Positions 47,218 through 57,800 of a DNA stretch of 64,000 nt are shown here, piece by piece. Under the pieces are notes generated by a model. It worked only from the letters and a program-made list of their open reading frames with translations, did no database searches and was not told the DNA's origin. Position 1 is the first letter of the stretch. The number at the start of each line of letters is the position of its first letter. A program made the translations under genes and the position numbers. The stretch lies in contig OY992839.1 in NCBI GenBank assembly GCA_963921425.1, forward strand, positions 10,395,409 to 10,459,408, written 5' to 3'. The stretch is from Dryas octopetala. Lineage: Eukaryota; Streptophyta; Magnoliopsida; Rosales; Rosaceae.

Positions 47218-50200
47218 ATGGAGTTCCTGAGGACAGATGGAGATCCACCCGAATACAGTAAGTTGTCCCCTTAAATGACTGTTTGAAGATTCTCTTTGTG
47301 GGGTTTGATGGTTTATGTTGGTGAATCGATAAAGAATTTTTTTTTGGCTGGGTCTGTGTGATGTTGTGTTCTGTATTGACTGTCTTTGTCAATTGTGACC
47401 CATTTGTTTATTGGAATTGCTAGGCCGTGCACGCCATATGTTCAAACATTTTTGACCTTTTCTGCTTTATTATTGTCTTTATGGGAGATGGGACCAGAGA
47501 TGTTGAATAAATAATTGAAAGTAATGGGAATCCCACATGGTCTGCTATGGTGGGCGTAGAGTAAAATATTGATAGGTGTAGTATAAATGAGACTCCTGGT
47601 TTGGTATGGTGTAACATTTGAGTCATGTTGGGATTGCTACTGGATTAGAATAATGTAAAGGGGATTAGAAGAATGTCGTAGGGTTTACTAATTAGAATAA
47701 TGTATTTATTGTAGTTTAGACTCTGATTTTGTTTTACTTTAGGGTTTACTACTTAGAATAATGTCTTTATTTTTGCATGTTCTACATTAGTGCATGTGAC
47801 TTTGAACACTGTTAATAAGCATGACATGGCTTTATTTCTGGCAGGTAATCCAGACCATTTCACTTTAGAATTTCACCATGGTGGTAGGCTAGTGAACTTA
47901 AATGCTGATGGTAGTGAAAAGAGATATGTTGGTGGCATGATCACTTGGGGGGATTATGCCAACATTGACTATATGTCTTTACTGGAGATGGATGGTCTAG
48001 CTAAGTTATTAGGGTACAATGAAAACATTGTATATTATTACAAGGAACCAGGACATCCAGAAGACAGGGGGTGGGTAGCTGCTATAACTGATGCTTGTAT
48101 ATTGAGACTGTGTGGTTTTCAAACACCTCAGAGAGTGGCTGTGGTGTATTTCTGTCATCCAGGGAACCTAAATACTGGTGCACAACAGGTAGTGCATGAA
48201 CCAAAGCCAATACAATTGTCTGATGGCTCTGAACCAGAGGTTAATGCTGATGAGGGACTATGTGAGAATGAGGCATTTGGAGAGTTTGATGCAGAGCCAT
48301 CAGTCAACCAACAAGGAGAGGTACATGTTGGAAGTTATGAAGATGAGAATGCCGAGGTGCCTGAGGAGGAAGGTGGTGAAGGAAGAAACTCTACAAGTGA
48401 GGATGAAAACGATGAGGATGAAACAGATGAGGATGATTTTGATTATGTGGATAGTGACTATGAGCAGAGTGAAGATGAAACAAATTGGGATGATGATGTG
48501 GACCCTGAGGTTCATAGTGATGATGATGGTGGGGGTTTTGGTGAGTTTGACTCTGAGGACATGGCTGATTCTGACAACATGGGGAGTGTACAAAGTTCAT
48601 CAGATGACTTTGAAGAAGATGATGTTCCAAGGAAGAGACCTAGGGTAAAGCCACCAAGGCTTACTGTTTTTAGAAAAGATGTGGATATGAAAGATCCTAA
48701 ATTTACATTGGGTCAGTGTTTTGCATCTATGGAGGTATTCAAAGAAGCTATCAAGGAATACTTCATATTGAATGATAGAGAGCTGAGTTTTAAGAAGAAC
48801 CATGCAAAGTGGTGTAGAGTAGGGTGTGCACCACACTGTCCTTGGCATATCCATGTTGTCAAGGATAACAAGAGTGACAATGTGATTGTGAGATAGTTCC
48901 TTGATGAGCATACTTGCACAGGTCCTAGATATAACTGTCATATCAATGCAAAATGGTTGGCTAAAAGATATGGGGATGATTTTAGGACCAATCCTAAATG
49001 GGATGTTGGGGCTTTCCAAGAGCAAATCTTGAAGCAATTCAATGTAGAGGTTACTAGGACAGTGTGCTACACAGCTAGAAGGCTTGCCTTCAAGAACATT
49101 CAGGGACAGATTGAGGAGCAATTTGGCATGCTGTGGGATTATGCTGAGGAGTTACAAAGGACGAATGAAAATACAACTGTCAAGATTCAAAGTAACCTTC
49201 TTCCTGGGGATCAACCACAGTTCCAGAGAATGTATATATGCTTTGGTGCATGCAAGAGGGCCTTCATTGATGGATGTAGACCTGTGATAGGTATGGATGG
49301 GTGCTTCCTTAAGGGACCTCACAAGGGGCAGTTTTTGGCTGCCATAGAGGTGGATGCTAACAATGGAATGGTTCCATTGGCATATGCAGTTGTGGAAATC
49401 GAAAACAGAGACAGTTGGGGGTGGTTTATGCAGCACTTGATTATGGATTTGAACTTGGAGAATTCACACCATTATGTGATACTGAGTGACAAACAAAAGG
49501 GTTTAATTGATGCAGTGAAGGACTTGCTTCCTAATGCAGAACACAGGCATTGTGTCAAGCATTTGGGGGAGAACTTCAGAAAGAAGTTTCCGAGCCTCTT
49601 ATTGAAAGAGATTTTTCAGAGTGCAGCAAGGTCAACTTATGAGGCAAAGTGGAGGTCAGAGATGAACAAGATGAAGGAAATAGATGGTGAGGCATACAAG
49701 TGGTTTGATGATAAGCCTCCACACAATTGGAGCAAGGCATTCTTCAAAACAGAAGCAAAGTGTGATTTGATTCTAAACAACCTATGCGAGTCATTCAATG
49801 CAGCAATCTTAAAAGCAAGGGACCAGCCAATACTTACCTTGCTTGAGAGGCTGAGAATGTATGTAATGTTGCTTTTTGCAAGAAGAAGAGAGCAAGCTCA
49901 GAAGTGGAAATATCAACTAGGGCCAAGGATTAGAGGCATAATTGACAAACGAAAGAAGGACTGTTGTATGTGTAGGGCTTTTTGGTGTGGTGGAAAAAAA
50001 TATCAAGTAATCACAGATGAGCATCAGTATGCAGTTGATTTGGATCTCAAAACATGCTCTTGCAAGCAGTGGGATGTAAGTGGTATACCTTGTTGCCATG
50101 CAATATCATCTATTTGGAAGCATGGCAGGGACCTTACAATTGAAGAATTCACATATGAAAAGTATCATGTTACTGCTTACCAGGCAACATATGCACCAAT

Positions 50201-50978
50201 GATTAACCCTATGCCTGGGAAAGACCAGTGGATTAGAACAGGAAAGCCACCACTCAAGCCTCCATGCTATAAGAAGCAAGCAGGAAGACCCAAGAAAGTA
50301 AGGGCCAGAGATTCAAATGAACCAAAGAAGCCACCAAATCCAACAAAATTGATAAGGTTTGATGTCACCATTACCTGCAAGAAATGTGGTAAGGAGGGTC
50401 ACAATTCAAGGACCTGTGGGAGAGAAAATGATGTACAAAAGAAGGTACCAAACTGACTGTGTGTGCTTAACTGACATATTCATTGACTAGATTTGAAAAT
50501 AACTGATGACTCTTTTTGGTGTGTGCTTTGCTTTCTGTATGCAGGGAAAGAGGAATGTTGAAGGTGATGGACAAGAGCAAGGCCAGGACCAAGACCAGCA
50601 AGCCAAGAAGGTGATCTAAGTCAAGAGCCTTGTTATTTTGTTGTCTTTTTAATTGCAGTCAGAACACATTATTTATGGACTTGAGTTTGCTTGCAGGTAA
50701 GAAAGAAACCCCAAATTCGAAGACTAAGGTCTAGGCATGCAATGCAGCGATCAAAAAAGGCTTCACTAAGACCACCATCTGCAGGTTCATCCAACTCCCA
50801 AACCAGAGAAGTGTCATCTCAACCATCATCCTCTGTGAGACCACAATCCCAACCAACATTCATTTTGCCACAAAGTTCATCACAACCTTGTCCTTCAAAT
50901 GTGACTGCCTCTGTGCTCCCCAAAAAAAGGTTCAAATCACCTGTCAAGAAGAAATCATTAAGGTCGAGGATCCCATGA
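47218..50978 (+). pseudogene. MULE transposase (MURA type) with one in-frame stop
   Basis: Exons 47218-47257, 47845-50444, 50545-50610 and 50697-50978 have GT-AG borders and would give 995 aa. The protein starts MEFLRTDGDPPEYS, then NPDHFTLEFHHGGRLVN, an acidic Glu/Asp-rich region, and a MULE transposase domain. That domain shows the DDE-type residues in VIGMDGCFLKG, VILSDKQKGL and NNLCESFNA. A SWIM zinc finger (CSCKQWDVSGIPCCH) and a zinc knuckle (CKKCGKEGHNSRTC) follow. The frame is open except for a TAG at 48894-48896 (codon 364), between NVIVR and FLDEHTC, just before the transposase core. It would bind the element's TIRs and catalyse transposition; as written it is truncated. Restarting at a later ATG would lose the N-terminal region. 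Confidence 0.9.
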
Positions 50979-51717
50979 AGACAATACTGATATGTTGTAT
51001 TCTGAAATTTCTGAAATGTAGTTTGAAGTTAGGATGATCACAAGGTTTTTTTTGTGCAGGTTTTAGGAATATGACCACAAGGTTTTTTTGAGTTGTACTT
51101 CTGCTTTTGGGTTAAACATTTTAGTTTTGGGTTGGAATTCTGTTTGTGTGAAGTTGGTTAAACATCTTACTTTTGGTTAAACATTTTACATTGTCATGAT
51201 TAGCTATATGTTGTACTTAATGGGATCACAATGTATGGAACCATTTTTGGCTTCAAGTAGTTTGGAATGCTTTCCTTTGAATGCATATATAACAGGTCTA
51301 ATTTGATTTTTGTCCATATGACTTGTCTTGGATTGAAAATAGAAGGCTCATTTGCATTTCGAATGAAATCAACTTATTTTTGGTGTTGCAAAATAAATGG
51401 TCAATTCTTCCCTTTAAGAGGTTTATGTGTTTATCTTCAATCCAATTTGATACAATCCAACAAAAAAAAGGTACCAAGACCAGCAAATTGCCAAAATATC
51501 TTTTCATTTAAACTTAAACATTGCCATTACAATATAAGGCAATCTGAAATGTCTGGCCATACACAACACAAAAGAAGATAGCCTTAATCTAAGCTATCAA
51601 CCCAAAACGGATAGCCTTGATCTATTCTATTCAACCCCAGAATATTAACAACCCGAAAATACAAAAACCCGAAAATACTCCATTCAACATTTATGGTCCA
51701 TTGCTTTTGTCATTCAT
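50979..51717. other. MULE internal spacer between convergent genes
   Basis: The 3' ends of the transposase and the zinc-finger gene face each other here. It is AT-rich, with repeated GGTTAAACATTTTA-like words near 51110-51190. No third gene is seen. Confidence 0.5.
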
Positions 51718-52110
51718 CTAGGAAAACACAAAAAACAACCAAGACAATATCAAACAAAACCAGAGCTTCTTCACCCTTGCTTGACCTCGATCAACCTGTG
51801 TCTCCAGCAAACTTTGTTTCCTTAGCAATCCAGGTATCACTTGCCTTGACCTTCCACACATGGGAGGATCAACCCATCTGAAAAAATCACATCCTCCCCT
51901 GGGTTTCTGCAAATAAAAACATAAATTACTTACCTAAACAACCCATATTAATCTACATGTGTAACGAAAATCAAACAAACACAGAGCTTTTATACACCCT
52001 ACCCTGGAACAGCCATCGAACCTTCTACCAGGGTTTGCATCAGTCCAAGCCGTGATCCTTGCAGCTGGAAAACCACAATAGCAGTACCTCCGACCCACCG
52101 GTTCCATCAT
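51718..52110 (-). CDS. GRF-type zinc-finger protein carried by the MULE
   Basis: Two exons, 52003-52110 and 51718-51906 (phase 0, GT-AG), encode 98 aa from MMEPVGRRYCYCG. The GRF zinc finger reads CYCGFPAARITAWTDANPGR, then RFDGC and, after the intron, KPRGGCDFFRWVDPPMC. A basic segment (RGQARVKK) and a hydrophobic C-terminus (LWFCLILSWLFFVF) follow, possibly a membrane anchor. GRF fingers occur in nucleic-acid enzymes such as topoisomerase III and APE2; short plant proteins with the finger plus a hydrophobic tail are common and uncharacterised. The gene starts about 160 bp inside the right TIR and converges on the transposase, like the second gene of MuDR elements. Its role in transposition is unknown. 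Confidence 0.75.
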
Positions 52111-52266
52111 CGCAAGTATGTTATTCAAAACCCAAAACCTCTATTTTATTCTCAAATGAGCAGAATTTTGTGTTTTTATAAAGACTTAAGGTCAGATTTT
52201 AGGGGGAAATCCCAGAAAATTGGAGGGATTCAATGTTCTGTGGCGGGAAGACGAACGGGGTAGATG

Positions 52267-52493
52267 CTTGCAGTTGGATCTGTCTTAAAAGCAAGGGAGT
52301 GACAATTTTGCCCTTTAAAATAAGTCAGGTGCAAGTCACGTGGTTTGTTTTTAACGGAGGATTTGACAGAGGTGACGGAAAAGCCCAAACTGATACAAAC
52401 CCAAAATATATGTCCTAAACTAACACAAACCCAAACTGGTGTCCTAAACTAAGATTGACCCCAAAGTACGTGTCTTTTTTGAAAATTTTTCCC
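52267..52493 (-). repeat. right terminal inverted repeat of the MULE
   Basis: Inverted copy of 46800-47026, ending GAAAATTTTTCCC followed by the 9-bp duplication. It probably contains the promoter of the GRF-type gene. Confidence 0.9.
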
Positions 52494-52502
52494 AAAAATA
52501 AA

Positions 52503-53330
52503 TGAGCAAATTACAATTTAGTATCTTAATTTTACATGTTGTTTCAATTTAGTATCCCAACTTTAAAAATTTGCAAAAACGTACCTCAACTTTCATTTTG
52601 TGTCAAAATAGTACCTCCGTTAGTTTTTATGTCAAATAAACCGTTATCTGCTGACATGACATGGGTATTTTCGTCTTTTTTTCTACATTTAAAAATAATA
52701 ATATTTTTTATAACTTTTGAATAAAAAAAATTCTTAAAAAAATTAAAACTTTTAAAAATAAAAGAAATTTGGGAGGGTCAGGTTGGTGGGGTGAGGGGGG
52801 TTGAGGGGGGCTGGGTTGGGGTTTTGGGTAAAAGGGGGGGTAAGGGGTAGGAGGGGAGGGGACGGGCTGGGATTGGGTGGCTGAGGCTAGGTGGGGAGGG
52901 AGATAGTGGTCGGGCAAGGAGAAGAGGGATGGGGGGCGGCCTGGGGGGGGAAGGGATGGGTGGGGCCTGGAGGGAGAGGGAGAGGGAAGGGAGGGGAGGG
53001 GAGGGGCTGGGTAGGGGGGAGAGGGTGCGACGTCGGGCAGGGAGGGGGGAGGATGTGAGGCGGGATGGGGAAGGGGGAAGGGGAAAACAATTTTTAAGAA
53101 ATTTTTTATTTTAATTTGTTTAAGAAAATTTTTTTAGGAAATTTTTTTATTAAAAAATTTAAAAAGTATTATTATTTTTTAAATGTAGATAAAAAGACGA
53201 AAATATCCCTGCCACATTAGCAGATAACGGTTTATTTGACAGAAAAACTAATAGAGGTACTATTTTGACACAAAATGAAAGTTGAAATATTTTTTTACAA
53301 GTTTTCAAAGTTGGGGTACTAAATTAAAAC
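52503..53330. repeat. foldback repeat with G-rich core
   Basis: The left arm (about 52545-52690), including ACCTCAACTTTCATTTTGTG and AAATAAACCGTTATCTGCTG, has its inverted copy at about 53200-53325. A second inverted layer is TTTAAAAATAATAATATTTT against AAAAGTATTATTATTTTTTA. The centre (52765-53085) is almost all G with few C on the plus strand, with many GGGG runs. There are no real genes; the Pro-rich minus-strand frames are artefacts of the C-rich strand. Confidence 0.75.
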
Positions 53331-53331
53331 A

Positions 53332-54150
53332 ATAGAAAATTAGGATTAAATACCAAATCTCAATAATTTTTTGGTATAGCATGAAGACTATATAATATTT
53401 CAATTGAACTACCAAATTTAAATGTAGTTTTTTAGATTAGGTCACAAATATGTTGGCCCCTTTGATTTGAGCCTTTTCCATTTGACATTTTTATCCTTTG
53501 ACCCACATATGATGGGTGTTAGTTAAAATTTATAAGGTTTTGACAAAATTGTCTTGAGGCTTTTATATTATCTTGAAAATTTGCTAATATAGTCTCAACT
53601 TTACATTTAGTTGTGACTGTACGACACTCACAACTTCAAATTTAGTTGTGACTGAACGACAGTCACATCTAAGTTGTGAGACAGTCACAGTTAAGTTGTG
53701 ACTTAATTGAATTTTTTTTAGAAAAATTATACTACAATATAATGTAAATAGAAGTCAAAACAATACTTTTACTCAAAATAATACATAGTATAGTGGTGTA
53801 AGTTGTCTCTTTCAATTTACCAAGACAGTCACAGCTAAGTTGTGACTGAATTGATCATTTTTTTTAATACAATATAATTTTTTTTAATACAATATAGTAT
53901 AAATTAATGTAATATTTGTGTGTAATTTTATTTTTATTTTTTACTGTAGTGGCATGTGATGTAATATTTGTAAATTCTAATATCTTTTACTTTATTATTT
54001 TGTTTGACTTTTCAACTAGTAATTAATTTAAAATACTATTTAATTTTGGTACCTAAACTAAAAAGTTATTGAAATTTAGTAGTTAAAATCAATGGACCTT
54101 TAAAACAACATGTAAAGTTGATGTACTAAATTGTAATTTGCTCAAAATAA
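53332..54150. repeat. dispersed repeat R, copy 3, inverted
   Basis: Reverse complement of the repeats at 1608-3656, for example CTACCAAATTTAAATGTAGT, TTTATAAGGTTTTGACAAAA and TGGCATGTGATGTAATATTT. It lacks the tRNA-related insertion region. The right end (54105-54150) is an inverted copy of 52503-52547 (TGAGCAAATTACAATTTAGT), so it and the foldback repeat may form one larger element. Confidence 0.75.
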
Positions 54151-54893
54151 ATTGTCCTAGAATTGCAAACTGCTCAAACTAGAAAGGTATGATTTCTGAA
54201 ATTGAAATAATAACCAAACTACAGGGATGCAATTGGACATTTAGAAAAGAAAAAAAAAGAATGAGTACAAAATATTTTGTCCATTGAACTTACACAATTT
54301 AAAGTTTCATATTTTGAGAATCCAAATGAAAACAGCCAACTCAGATTCATTTTTTGGGCTCAAGTGCTCAACTCAAATGGGTATAGAAAGTAGATTTAAT
54401 AGCTAAGTGTGTTTGGGCGTCATAACTTGAATTACCAAAACCTCTAACCAGTCATTCTTTTTTCAGTACATAAGAATTTTCTGAAAGCATTGGATTGATC
54501 TCAACACCCACCCAATTCACTTGACAATATTCTTAAGATCCCCATAAATTTGCAGGATGGAAGACCCTACAGCTTTAAGAGGCGTACCATCAAGTTGTTA
54601 TTCGGATCAGAGCACCAAGTTATATGATCCCAACCACCATCTACCGCAGGAAAAAAAAAAAAAAAGGAAATTTACCATAAAAATAAGGCTTTTTTTTTTT
54701 GTCGAAAAAAAAAATTAATAAGGCTTTAACCTACTGAAAAGGAGAAAAAACGAAGCTAAAAGAAAAACACTAAACCGCAAAAGTTATAATAAATAGAAGA
54801 CAGGATAGGGAGGCTTATACAAAATCAAAACCCTTTAACGGGAAATTACTGTACAGTATTGACTGCTATGCTGCTACGAGTTCCCAAAACTTT
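54151..54893. other. intergenic and 3' flank of the NERD-like gene
   Basis: No gene seen. Short A and T runs lie near 54650 and 54690. The rightmost part is probably the 3' UTR of the minus-strand gene. Confidence 0.4.
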
Positions 54894-57800
54894 TTAATGG
54901 TCAGGGTGCAGATAATCGCATGATGCACCCTTCTTGCAGTGTCCACTCTCGTAGAACTTGCACACTCTCTGCCCTTTGAAAGGAGGCCTGGAGGAACCTC
55001 CTGCCCCTCCACCACCAAATGTCGACTGCCTGTTCCAAGGCTTACCCCCACCAAAACCAGAATCTCCACCATGAGAACCACGATCCCTTTGATTTGCGAA
55101 CCTATCTCCATTCTGACTTTGCTCACTTCCCCGCATCACTGGGTTTGAAGTAGGTGCACCACCCCAACCAGAATTTGCATTCCCATGTACTGGCCCTTGA
55201 CCCGGTGCAACCCAACCAGGATTTGCACTTACAGATGGTGGTCCCTGACCAGGTGGGACCCAATTAGGAACCACATTCCCAGGCGCAGTCCATCCTGAAC
55301 CCTGACCCGGAGCTCCAAAATTCATGTTTGCATTTCCTGGTACTGGTCCTCCCCAGGCCATGTTTGGATTTCCCGCCATTGGCACCCAACTAGTATTTTG
55401 ATTCTCTTGCCCCGTTCTCGGCACAGCACTTTGGTTATCTGCAACACCCATGCCCCAAGGTACTTGGGCTGGTGGTGGAGGCTGAACATATGATTGATTA
55501 CTTGGAACTGGAGGTCTCCAAGGTTCAGAGTGCGGAACACCCGAGAATCCTGTTGTTGGGAAATTTCCAGCTGAATTTCCTGTATTAATAGATGGCGAAG
55601 CATTGTTAGTAGATGGCGCATTTCCCCAGTAACCATGGACTGGATGTTGCACAGGCACAGTAGTACCATTATTTGGTTCTAACTTTTGAGATGGAGCACC
55701 TCCCCAGGGTTGAGATTCACTCCCCGGTACTGGACCTGAGGCAGTAATTTCCTGTTTTGGAACTGAACCAGACCCCCATCCTCGAGGATCGCCAGCAGGA
55801 GTACGACCAGTCACAGACTGAACCAGATTTTGAAGATTTGAAACAATGTTTTTCACATCAGCTACTGAATTCATTGAGGCATCGGTCAATACAGGTGCTG
55901 ACCCCTGACCATGAATTTGACGAGCATTTGTAGTGCCCACTGCAGTCATACCAGGAAGAGAACTTGAGCGATCATTTCCAGAAACTCGCATCGCACTTTC
56001 TGGAGTAACTACTGCAGGTGGTTGCAGCATTCCATTGCCTCCTGGTAATGAATTGGCTCCCAAGACAGATCCAGCGGGATGAAGAGGAGTGGGTGACCAA
56101 TTATTTTCATAACCTTGCCCCTGTGCCCCACCCATGGGCGTTCGAGATGGAGTAGGCGAAGGAAAGTTTGTTGTACCCCACCCATCTGCGGAATACTTAG
56201 GGACCTCAACTGATGAGGGAGTACCCCTGCCTGTGGAAGAATTAATTTCACTTTGGGATCCCCAACTTCCCCCTCCAGCTTGGCCTTCTGCACCCCGGTG
56301 TAAGAGAGCTACTTGAGCCTTCCCAGAATTTGCAGGGGAGAGATGTGAGTCATGCACCATTTGAGACTTTGGAAAACTGCTGTCCATCAATGAAGGGTCT
56401 TTCTGGAACTTTCCAGCCAGTGCATCAGTTACCAGTATAGAATCTTCTTGCTTCTCAGTGTTTCTCCAAACTCTCAAGTTGGCAGGAAAATAGCCAGTGT
56501 TATTCCATTTACGAAGCTGTACCATGGAAAATGGTCCCTGGACTTTCCCGGATGGATCCTGGTAATGCCAAATTTTTTCTGTTTCATTGATATTGGCCGC
56601 AGATTGTGCTACCCCAGTGGAGAGAGGTTCCACTAAATTTTCTGACCCCCGAGCAGGAGATGATTCAGATAATATCACAGCCTGTGTACTCCTAACACCT
56701 GTTTCTAGACTAGAAATATTTTGATTCTTCTCCCAGTGGTTTGTTTGCTGTGTTTCTCTGTCTCTTCCTTGATCCCATGAATCATTCACCATCTCACCAG
56801 CTCCAGTTGTATTTTCTGCTTTGTTGAAGAACCCTTTATTAGACATGTTTCTGCTTAACTCCCGATTCATATTGGAATTATTCCTCGTCCCACTCCAGGA
56901 ATCATTCAAAGAGGATCCTCCTCTTCGTGGAGAAATTGGCTCCCTTCCCTTCCTGCCAAAGCCAGAACCCGTAGGTCTCATGTAACTTTCTGCATGAATC
57001 CAAAACTATATGTTATTATTGAACAATTAAACAAAGAAAATTGCACTAGAGAATTTAAGGTATACAAATTTCACAAAATGTTGAAAGGGACCTTGTCTCT
57101 TGTCATCTCCTTCGTCTTCATCTTCCTCGGACTCATAACTTGGATCCATATTTGGATCTGCATGTATTTCTACAGCTTCCTCTAGTCTACGCAGGCGCTC
57201 CTCGGGTGTCTTCAGAATCTGCAATTTCTCTACACATTCTCTAAGCGTGAAAGGTAGTTAAGGATTACTTTTATCAATTCCTAGTCAACTAGAGTAACAA
57301 TTATAACAGAAAGAATTATAATAATAAAAAAAGTAACTCAGGTTTTTCTTTCCTCAAAATCAAGAAATAAATTAGATTATTTTATATTAATAATGGTGAT
57401 AAGTTTTTGGGCCGCAACTTTAGTGCAAAGTATGAAAGAGAAGCAGAACACTTGCAAATAGGAAACTGATGATTTGTAAAGTACCACCACGACAAGCTCA
57501 GAAATTGCATACATTCGCTCAAAAGTACACAACATGGCGTACAATACAAATTCATTTAGGCTGCTGTGTTTGACTTGCATTGTTGGTGCAATAACACTTA
57601 AAGCTAACTGCACCACACCAAAAATTTTAAAATTCTACAACTCAGCTTCACTATCTTATCCACCTTTTATTCTAAGGTACAAAGTTTAAGTCTACCAATA
57701 TTCCAAAAACCAAATTAAATGACAATTTTAAGGCTACTACTAATAATCCAACATAGCCAAAATTTATTGGAAAATATTAGTAAAACGGATGCCAGCTTAT

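Larger units (their letters stand above)
46800..52493. mobile_element. Mutator-like element (MULE), nearly complete
   Basis: Terminal inverted repeats of 227 bp (46800-47026 and 52267-52493) start GGGAAAAATTTTCAAAAAGG. The flanks are a perfect 9-bp duplication AAAAATAAA (46791-46799, 52494-52502). Inside are a plus-strand transposase gene (47218-50978) and a convergent minus-strand gene for a GRF-type zinc-finger protein (51718-52110). The perfect duplication and similar TIRs suggest a fairly recent insertion. The transposase has one premature stop. Confidence 0.93.

Noticed and set aside
48300..49121. Long open frames antisense to the MULE transposase.
   Set aside because: They are shadows of the Asp/Glu-rich and catalytic coding sequence; the plus-strand frame has the family motifs.
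52708..53114. Proline-rich open frames on the minus strand and Gly/Arg-rich ones on the plus strand.
   Set aside because: They are translations of a G/C-skewed low-complexity tract inside a foldback repeat, without domains or splice context.
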